Shown: piece by piece, positions 52,303 through 58,024 of the stretch
Layout of the letters: each line of letters starts with the position of its first letter
Position numbering within the stretch: the stretch's first letter is position 1
Source of the DNA: an uncultured Pelagibacteraceae bacterium
Lineage (GTDB): Bacteria > Pseudomonadota > Alphaproteobacteria > Pelagibacterales > AG-422-B15
Direction: 5' to 3'
Assembly (NCBI GenBank): GCA_902524795.1
Contig: CABZEU010000007.1
Coordinates: 1-58,024 of the forward strand
DNA: 58,024 nt
Translations under genes and position numbers: made by a program
The notes under the pieces: generated by a model
Database searches by the model: none
Seen by the model: only the letters and a program-made list of their open reading frames with translations
Told to the model about the DNA's origin: nothing

Positions 52303-53517
52303 TTATCGAACTTGGATGGTATTGAATTCTCCATTTCCTATTTCTAACTCTTTATAAGATCCAGAGGCCTCTCCAACATCAGAAAACTCAACATTTGTTG
52401 CGCCTTGATAATTGACTTCACCGCCATCTTTAAGAATTTCAAGAGCTTTACCCAATTCACCAGGAAAAATTTCAGTTCCTGGAGCGTTGGCCACTCCCAT
52501 TACATTCTGCGCAATTGATGATCTATCTGCAGAATTTCCAGCCTGAATTGCTAGCATGATTAATGCAGCTGCATCATAGGACTCAGGTTCGAAAGGTCCA
52601 TCTCCTGGAATTCCATTTGAAGATGCCATTGCTTTAAACATATTTGCACCTTCAGACTCTGAACCCGGCAAAGTACCAAATGTGCCTGTGAGATCACCAT
52701 CAACATTTTCTATAAGACTGTCTCCAATCATTCCATCTGCAAGGATAAATCTTGAGAAAGCACCTGTCTCCATTGAGCTTTGAATAATGCCTCTACCACC
52801 TTGGTCGACGTAGCCCAAGACAGCAACCTCATTTGCACCTGATGCAGAAAGAGTTGAAACTTCAGCAGAGTAATCTCCCTTACCATCTTCATGAGGAACC
52901 TCAGCCGTTACAGAACCTCCCATAGCTTTATATGCATTTACAAAACTATCTGATAAACCTTTTCCATAGTCATTATTAGTATAAGTAACCGCTAACTCAC
53001 TTATTCCTCTATCCATAACAACCTGTGCCAGAACTTGCCCTTGTCTTGCATCTGAGGGAGCTGTTCTAAAGAAATAACCTTTATCATCTATGTCTGTTAA
53101 AGCTGGTGAAGTTGCTGATGGAGAAATTATCGTAACCCCATTTGGTACTGCAACATTATTTGCAATTGCCGTAGTCACACCTGAACAATCCGCACCCATT
53201 ATTGCTGCAACATTATCTGAAGTGACCAATCTTTCAGCTGCAGAAGTAGCTGCACCTGCGTCTACACAAGTAGAGTCAGCGCGCACTGAACTGACACTTG
53301 CTCCACCCAATAGTAGTCCTGAGTCGCTTACTTCTTTCATTGCAAGTTCTGCTGAACTAGCCATTGTCGGAGTTAAGGATTCAATAGGTCCTGTAAAACC
53401 GAGAATTACACCTATTTTTATTTCATCTGTTGAAGCCTGGTCTGACTGTCTGTCACAACCATAAAATATTCCTAAGGTCAAGATTACCCCTAAGAAACTG
53501 AGTATTATTTTTTTCAT
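52303..53517 (-). CDS. Liv-type periplasmic binding lipoprotein
   Basis: A 404-residue solute-binding protein with an N-terminal hydrophobic signal and lipidated cysteine at about residue 21 (FYGC). The type I fold is recognised by IKIGVILGFTGPIES, ELAMKEVSDSGLLLGG, VAAIMGADCSGVTTAIANNVAVPNGVTIISPSATSP in short parts, and TYTNNDYGKGLSDSF. It is tail-to-tail with its transporter operon across the hairpin at 52258-52283, so expression is separate. Lipidation instead of free periplasmic form is unusual for a Gram-negative LivK, but the lipobox is imperfect. Ligand: branched-chain or other amino acid, amide or urea. Confidence 0.88.
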   Translation of the reverse strand: MKKIILSFLGVILTLGIFYGCDRQSDQASTDEIKIGVILGFTGPIESLTPTMASSAELAMKEVSDSGLLLGGASVSSVRADSTCVDAGAATSAAERLVTSDNVAAIMGADCSGVTTAIANNVAVPNGVTIISPSATSPALTDIDDKGYFFRTAPSDARQGQVLAQVVMDRGISELAVTYTNNDYGKGLSDSFVNAYKAMGGSVTAEVPHEDGKGDYSAEVSTLSASGANEVAVLGYVDQGGRGIIQSSMETGAFSRFILADGMIGDSLIENVDGDLTGTFGTLPGSESEGANMFKAMASSNGIPGDGPFEPESYDAAALIMLAIQAGNSADRSSIAQNVMGVANAPGTEIFPGELGKALEILKDGGEVNYQGATNVEFSDVGEASGSYKELEIGNGEFNTIQVR

Positions 53518-53554
53518 TATATTTCTCCCAATTTAATAAAGATTATGCTAGCAA

Positions 53555-53566
53555 ATGACTAGTCAT
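53555..53566. promoter_or_regulatory. Palindrome upstream of the Liv binding-protein gene
   Basis: ATGACT-AGTCAT, a perfect 12-base palindrome 38 bases before the binding-protein ATG (minus), with a related GACTATAGTC at 53595-53604 in the same gap. Two similar sites 38-40 bases apart suggest a dimeric regulator; no such regulator is encoded nearby. Confidence 0.4.
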
Positions 53567-53611
53567 CGTTCAACTTTGATTTTATATTTTAAATGACTAT
53601 AGTCTTAAAAA

Positions 53612-54553
53612 ATGACTTTTTTCTCAGGTATATTCTCTAATACTGTTTTAATTATTCTCGCATTTTTAATCCTAATACTTTTAATTTATCTATTCTCCAG
53701 CTTCGAGAAGGGTAATTTAGATGAATTTCGTCAAGGCTCTGAGTACGAATTTGCAAAATTGTCTCGGGGTTTAACTGCATATAAGGATATTGGCAATAAA
53801 GATGATCCTGCAATAATAATTATTCATGGAGCAACTTTACCGTCTGAAGGTTTCATTGGTTTTTGCAATGGGTTAAGCGCTAAGGGATACAGAGTAATCT
53901 GTTATGATCAATACGGAAGAGGGTATTCAGACAGGCCTATATCAAACTATAATATGCAGCTCTATACTGAACAACTCAGGGAGCTTCTTGATTTTCTCGA
54001 TATAAAAGATGCAGTTTTATATGGGTCTTCGATGGGAGCTCCAATTGCAATCAATTTCTCTAATAATTACTCAGAAAGAATTGTAGCGATAGGTCTCCAA
54101 GTTCCTCTTGTTCACAGCAACAGTAAGGTCCTTGGTTTAATAAAAGTACCTATTGTAGGAAATTTATTTCTTAGAACTTTTGGTATTCCATTTGCAAAAA
54201 ATAGAGCTGAACAATGGGCTCATGAAAACGAAGGGCAAGAAGAATTTATTAACCGATATATTACACAATTGTCTTTGCCGGGCACAGAATATTCTTTGCT
54301 CTCTTCCATTCGTAATATAGCCAATAAAGATTTTCTTCCAGACTATAAAGTATTTTCAGAGTTAAATATTCCTATCCATATAGCATATGCAAGTGATGAT
54401 GATGAAATTGATCCTAAAACTGTTAATGATGTATTAAAGTTAATTCCTGATGCTGATACTTTTGTTTTTACTGGTGGCCATGGTGGCGGTGGTATAATTG
54501 TAAATAAACTGATAGATTTATTTTCAGATTTTCTATCCAAAAAACTAAACTAA
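53612..54553 (+). CDS. Membrane-anchored alpha/beta hydrolase
   Basis: A 313-residue hydrolase. A membrane segment (about 10-29) precedes the catalytic domain with oxyanion-type IIIHGATLPSE, YDQYGRGYSDRP, nucleophile elbow GSSMGA, and the likely histidine in FTGGHGGGG. Related to lysophospholipase/esterase-type enzymes. It is convergent with umuC (nine-base overlap). No close pathway partner. Confidence 0.85.
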   Translation: MTFFSGIFSNTVLIILAFLILILLIYLFSSFEKGNLDEFRQGSEYEFAKLSRGLTAYKDIGNKDDPAIIIIHGATLPSEGFIGFCNGLSAKGYRVICYDQYGRGYSDRPISNYNMQLYTEQLRELLDFLDIKDAVLYGSSMGAPIAINFSNNYSERIVAIGLQVPLVHSNSKVLGLIKVPIVGNLFLRTFGIPFAKNRAEQWAHENEGQEEFINRYITQLSLPGTEYSLLSSIRNIANKDFLPDYKVFSELNIPIHIAYASDDDEIDPKTVNDVLKLIPDADTFVFTGGHGGGGIIVNKLIDLFSDFLSKKLN

Positions 54554-55807
54554 TAGAAGTCTATCAATTTGAGTTGTATAATTTTGTGTACAATTTTTTC
54601 TTTTTTGTTTCCAGCTTCCAAGTCTACACTCTGATGCCATTTGAATGGTATCACGTCCATATCGATAGTTAATTGAATCTATTGCTGACATAAGATTTGA
54701 ATTTTGATTGTAGTTTTTTTCAAATAAAGTCTCCTGAATTTCAGACTCATCACACAAGCCACTAAGTAGTACGCCCGCTTTTTTATACTGGTATTTATTT
54801 TTGAAAATTTTCTTCGTGAGAATCAAAGCAGTCTCAATAATAGTGATGCTGTCATGTGTTGGGTAAGGCAATGTTCTAGACGCACCATTTGAGTAATAAG
54901 GACTTTTCTTATCAAAAGGATTAGTCCTTAAAAAAACAGAAATACAAGATGCGGCAAGGCTTTCAGAACGAATTCTTTCTGTTGCCCTCCGCGCGAAGGT
55001 GGTGACAGCTTGTTCAACATCTTCTAAATTGGTTAGCAACTTTCCAAATGATCTGGTAGTACAACAGCTCTTTCTTGTAATTGAATTTTCTTCAATAGAC
55101 ATGCAAGAAATTCCTCTCAGTTCTGTAATTGTTTTTAAACCATTAACACTCATTGCTTTACGTATCCACGAGTCACTACAGTTCTTTAATAACTTTGCAT
55201 TGTATATGCCATGATTAATAAGTTTCTTCGATAAACGTCGACCTACTCCCCAAATATCACCTACTTCAGTTGACTCTAAAACTTGATCAATATTTTCATA
55301 GCCTACTAGAGAGCAAACACCATTTAAAGACTCATCTTTTTTTGCCTTATGGTTCGCAACTTTTGATAGAGTTTTTGTTGACGCTATGCCTATGCTAACT
55401 GGGATACCTGTATGCTGTAAAATAGTCTTTCTCAATTGATGCGCGTATTCTTCATAATCAATCGATAGACTACTTAACTCTACAAACGCTTCATCAATTG
55501 AATAAACCTCAGTGTAAGGAGATGAACATGAAATGATATTCATTACACGGCGAGACATATCGGCGTACAATGTATAATTTGAGGAAAAAACAAATACATT
55601 TTCCTTTTCTACAATATCTTTGACTTTGAAGAGTGGTACACCCATTTTGATACCAAGTGCTTTTGCTTCTTTTGAACGAGATATAATGCATCCATCATTG
55701 TTGGATAATGCTACAACCGGTCTATTGTTAAGCTTGGGATTAAAAACTCTCTCACAGGAAACATAAAATGCGTTGCAATCAATTAATGCGAAAACTTTAT
55801 TATTCAT
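54545..55807 (-). CDS. umuC: DNA polymerase V catalytic subunit UmuC
   Basis: Y-family translesion polymerase, 420 residues. The N-terminal metal site motif DCNAFYVSCERVFNP and the palm SIDEAF (D-E) are intact, as are the fingers LSNNDGCIISRSKEAKALGI region and the helix-hairpin-helix (GDIWGVGRRLSKKL). A QETLF segment near residue 360 could be the sliding-clamp binding motif. It follows umuD by 12 bases on the same strand and is therefore SOS-controlled. Confidence 0.94.
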   Translation of the reverse strand: MNNKVFALIDCNAFYVSCERVFNPKLNNRPVVALSNNDGCIISRSKEAKALGIKMGVPLFKVKDIVEKENVFVFSSNYTLYADMSRRVMNIISCSSPYTEVYSIDEAFVELSSLSIDYEEYAHQLRKTILQHTGIPVSIGIASTKTLSKVANHKAKKDESLNGVCSLVGYENIDQVLESTEVGDIWGVGRRLSKKLINHGIYNAKLLKNCSDSWIRKAMSVNGLKTITELRGISCMSIEENSITRKSCCTTRSFGKLLTNLEDVEQAVTTFARRATERIRSESLAASCISVFLRTNPFDKKSPYYSNGASRTLPYPTHDSITIIETALILTKKIFKNKYQYKKAGVLLSGLCDESEIQETLFEKNYNQNSNLMSAIDSINYRYGRDTIQMASECRLGSWKQKRKNCTQNYTTQIDRLLLV

Positions 55808-55819
55808 ACTTTATCTATT

Positions 55820-56209
55820 CTATGGACTTAAATTGTGAATGACGTTCGTGCATACTCCCCATATGGTAAAATCCATTTCTTCAGAGACTAAGACATCTTT
55901 ATAGTTGTTATTAGAAGATGATAAATTGACTTGCTTATTCTTAAATCTGAGAATCTTCACACTCAACTCTCCATCCAGGACGGCAATAATGATTGACTCA
56001 TTTCGAGGCTTAATGCTTCGGTCAACAATCAGTAAATCTCCGGGATAAATCCCTGAACCCACCATTGAATCTCCTCGCGCACGAACAATAAAAGTTGCAT
56101 TTGGATGAGGAATAAGTTCTTCATTCAAATCAATTGTCCCTTCAGTAAAATCCCTTGCTGGAGAAGGAAAACCACACTCTACGGCCTCTTTATAAAATGT
56201 TAAAAGCAT
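55820..56209 (-). CDS. umuD: UmuD, self-cleaving subunit of DNA polymerase V
   Basis: A 129-residue S24-type peptidase without a DNA-binding domain. The self-cleavage site is C12-G13 (ECGFPSP), the nucleophile S48 (GDSMVGSGI) and the general base K85 (ELSVKILRF), all as in E. coli UmuD. RecA filaments trigger cleavage to UmuD', which joins UmuC. A GTTC-N7-GTTC LexA box begins 17 bases before its start codon. Confidence 0.93.
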   Translation of the reverse strand: MLLTFYKEAVECGFPSPARDFTEGTIDLNEELIPHPNATFIVRARGDSMVGSGIYPGDLLIVDRSIKPRNESIIIAVLDGELSVKILRFKNKQVNLSSSNNNYKDVLVSEEMDFTIWGVCTNVIHNLSP

Positions 56210-56226
56210 GAAATACGTCTAATTAT

Positions 56227-56241
56227 GTTCTTGTTTTGTTC
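56227..56241 (-). promoter_or_regulatory. LexA (SOS) box of umuDC
   Basis: GTTC-TTGTTTT-GTTC on the + strand, that is GAAC-N7-GAAC on the coding strand. This direct-repeat form is the alphaproteobacterial LexA site. It lies 17 bases before the umuD start. It supports both SOS control of umuDC and the class assignment of the organism. Confidence 0.8.
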
Positions 56242-56288
56242 TTATTATTGCATTACTCAATATAAGAGTCAACACTACTTAAAAAGAT

Positions 56289-57233
56289 TTATGAAAAAAA
56301 TTGCTTACTAAAAAAGTCAACCACATCCTGATGTGATTGTTTACGTGCCGTCCAGTTTCCTCCAGCATGAGCGCCTAAGAGATTGGGTGTTTCTTTGATC
56401 AAGCGAAACCGTTCCTCCTTATTGTCCAAGTAAAAAGTATTATTATTTTCATCAGTATAGACCTGACGTCCATCTTTCTTTAGATCAATAAACATATCTT
56501 TTAACTTGATTGCATAAGGAATGAATTCAACGGGATCAATTGAGTCAAAGGAATGATGAGCATTGGGATAAACTGTTAACTCAACATCACGAGCTGGTTT
56601 CATATAATCAATAAGTTTTTTACATAAACTTAGAGGCGTATAATCATCGTCTTCGCCAAATAGAATATGCATTGGAGCATTAGACCAACGATTATCTTCA
56701 GGTTTAAGTAATGCTCCAGGATACAATGGTAAATAGGCAGAAAATTTTTCATCCCCTGAGGTTAATGTATCTATTATTGGCTGCCACGCTGAATAAAGAG
56801 CAGTGCTACCACCTAAACTCCATCCCATGATGCCAATTTTGTTTTTATCAATATCTGGATGTTTATTTAGAAGTGCAAGTGCACGAAATGCATCTGTTAT
56901 CATGGTAGCCAGAGTAATTTGTGTTTGATTTTCTACGATAGAAATTACTCCCCTAGATTCAAAATGATGAATTCTAAAAACAGCAAAGCCTGCTTCTAAT
57001 AGATTAACCATGTGAGTATGATGACCTTCTCTCAGACCTGCGCTACCATGAATTGGAACAATTACTGGGCACGGAAATTTAGCATTTTCAGGAAAAATCA
57101 AAGTTCCCCATACGTCTTGTTTGGGCTCCATACCAACTCCATTTAACAAATCATAAAACTCATAGGGATTAGATGATTTGAAGAAAAAAACTCCAGATTT
57201 TTTTTTGTGAAAAGGATTGTTTTGTTGGGTCAT
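56289..57233 (-). CDS. Dienelactone-hydrolase/acyl-peptidase-type alpha/beta hydrolase
   Basis: A 314-residue soluble hydrolase with PVIVPIHGSAGLREGHHTH, the nucleophile elbow GWSLGGS, an acidic DDD segment (FGEDDDYTPLS) and the histidine in YPNAHHSFDS. It fits the dienelactone hydrolase / prolyl-oligopeptidase-like group that hydrolyses esters or short amides. Downstream of amt but separated by a strong terminator, so independently expressed. Substrate unknown. Confidence 0.87.
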   Translation of the reverse strand: MTQQNNPFHKKKSGVFFFKSSNPYEFYDLLNGVGMEPKQDVWGTLIFPENAKFPCPVIVPIHGSAGLREGHHTHMVNLLEAGFAVFRIHHFESRGVISIVENQTQITLATMITDAFRALALLNKHPDIDKNKIGIMGWSLGGSTALYSAWQPIIDTLTSGDEKFSAYLPLYPGALLKPEDNRWSNAPMHILFGEDDDYTPLSLCKKLIDYMKPARDVELTVYPNAHHSFDSIDPVEFIPYAIKLKDMFIDLKKDGRQVYTDENNNTFYLDNKEERFRLIKETPNLLGAHAGGNWTARKQSHQDVVDFFSKQFFS

Positions 57234-57285
57234 TACTGGTGCAATGTATTCCCTAAAAAAACTTAATTCAAATTTAAAATTAAAT

Positions 57286-57339
57286 AAAAACGGGTCCGAT
57301 GGAAGGAATAACTAGGGGAAACCCTCGGACCCGTTTTTT
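57286..57339. terminator. Hairpin terminator after the ammonium transporter gene
   Basis: CGGGTCCGA (57291-57299) pairs with TCGGACCCG (57325-57333) around a 25-base loop, extended on both sides by A-run and T-run (AAAAA...TTTTTT). Works in both directions; its position after amt (minus strand) is the clearest use. Confidence 0.85.
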
Positions 57340-57354
57340 AATTACGAACTAGAC

Positions 57355-58024
57355 TTAGTCTCTAATTGAGTAGGCTATAACACCTGTCTCAGCTACGTCT
57401 GTTCCTTCTTTTTCTGCCTCTTCACTTATCCTTATACCTATCGTGGCTTTCATGATTGCCCAAATAATAAAGGACACCACGAAAACAAACACACAAATAG
57501 ATGCCGTACCAAGGAGTTGAGTTCCAAAGCTAGTATCAGGATTTGTAATTGGTACAGCAAGAGTACCCCAGACACCTGCAATCAAGTGAACCGGTATAGC
57601 TCCTACAACGTCATCAATTTTTAATGACACCAAGAGTTCAGTACCTGCGAATACTAGTGCACCACCAATTCCACCTATGATGATTGCCATCAATGGAGAA
57701 GGCATTAGTGGTTCTGCAGTAATCGCTACAAGACCGCCAAGTGCTCCGTTTAACATCATTACAACGTCAGTTTTGCCTCTAGCTAATCTTGTTATGGCTG
57801 CACAGACCAATACACCAGCACAAGCTGCTAAGTTTGTATTGATATAAATTGTTGCCACAGCTGTTGCATCATCAAATGAACCTAGAGCTAGCTGAGATCC
57901 TCCGTTAAAACCGAACCAACCCAACCACAAGATGAATACACCAAGTGTTGCTAGAGGTATTGAAGAATTTGCAAATGGAACTAACTTTCCGTTATCGAAT
58001 CTTCCAAGTCTTGGACCAAGAACA
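57355..58024 (-). CDS. amt: Ammonium transporter, C-terminal fragment (Amt/AmtB family)
   Basis: The 3' part (about 223 codons) of an ammonium channel, cut by the window edge. The frame is open to 58024; the M at 57930 is internal, and upstream codons read VLGPRLGRFDNGK and then LGWFGFNGGSQLA, which is the Amt signature region. Conserved pore parts follow: IPVHLIAGVWGTLAV with its pore histidine, and the ending GTDVAETGVIAYSIRD, where the cytoplasmic tail ends in the GlnK/PII-contact style. A glnK gene is expected upstream outside the window. Terminator at 57286-57339. Confidence 0.95.
   Translation of the reverse strand, partial: VLGPRLGRFDNGKLVPFANSSIPLATLGVFILWLGWFGFNGGSQLALGSFDDATAVATIYINTNLAACAGVLVCAAITRLARGKTDVVMMLNGALGGLVAITAEPLMPSPLMAIIIGGIGGALVFAGTELLVSLKIDDVVGAIPVHLIAGVWGTLAVPITNPDTSFGTQLLGTASICVFVFVVSFIIWAIMKATIGIRISEEAEKEGTDVAETGVIAYSIRD

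Noticed and set aside
53090..53464. 124-codon frame on the + strand inside the Liv-type binding-protein gene
   Set aside because: Antisense to a clear solute-binding protein; alanine/serine-rich composition without recognisable domain.
1..58024. tRNA/rRNA genes, CRISPR arrays, insertion sequences or prophage
   Set aside because: No tRNA-like cloverleaf, regular spaced repeats, transposase or integrase motif was seen in intergenic regions or products; a covariance or repeat search could still find weak cases.

Overview
The window is an AT-rich, densely packed bacterial chromosome segment with very short intergenic gaps, many 1-4 base gene overlaps and several TTG/GTG starts. The order aroA-cmk-rpsA-ihfB-pyrF-trpF-trpB-trpA-accD-folC is typical of Alphaproteobacteria, and a GTTC-N7-GTTC LexA box upstream of umuD agrees with that class. 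Low GC, compact genes and many ABC transporters for organic nitrogen compounds suggest a streamlined marine alphaproteobacterium of the SAR11-like or HIMB59/AEGEAN-169 kind. This placement is an inference. I saw no rRNA or tRNA gene, CRISPR array or insertion sequence.

Layout. 1-8.5 kb: housekeeping block on the + strand (end of aroA, cmk, rpsA, ihfB, pyrF, trpF, trpB, trpA, accD, folC). TrpB and TrpA are remodelled at well-known functional residues. 8.5-12.1 kb (-): trxA, rmuC, an exonuclease I homologue, a small unknown protein and an HNH protein. 12.2-18.2 kb (-): a catabolic operon with flavin monooxygenase, ThDP enzyme, PF06684 'AA_synth' protein, alpha/beta hydrolase, aldehyde dehydrogenase and a small Cys/His protein; its substrate is unknown. 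18.3-21.5 kb: SH3-like protein, pdxH, two unlisted small proteins, a TerB/J-domain protein and an EamA transporter.

21.5-45.2 kb is a large amine-catabolism region. It holds a glutamylpolyamine-synthetase-like enzyme, a Rieske oxygenase paralogue that has lost its Rieske domain, AlaX, a crotonase, an amidase, a Pot-type ABC importer, a PuuB-like oxidase, a complete Rieske oxygenase of the quaternary-amine type, two class III aminotransferases, a GcvT-like protein, two PYROXD2-like oxidoreductases, a TetR regulator, an MFS transporter, a GNAT acetyltransferase, glutaryl-CoA dehydrogenase and a PuuD-like hydrolase. Two matching TTGAA-N6-TTCAA palindromes, one in front of each of the two central operons, suggest that the TetR protein controls both. 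The gene content fits uptake, N-demethylation and degradation of an (N-methylated) diamine or lysine-like compound, perhaps to glutaryl-CoA.

45.2-58 kb: LysE exporter, pdxA, SLT-domain lipoprotein, a second EamA transporter, a complete Liv-type ABC importer with its binding protein tail-to-tail, an alpha/beta hydrolase, SOS-controlled umuDC, a second hydrolase and the 3' part of an ammonium transporter. Both ABC systems have their binding-protein gene facing the transporter operon across a hairpin terminator. Family calls rest on motifs recalled from known proteins; no database search or computed alignment was possible.
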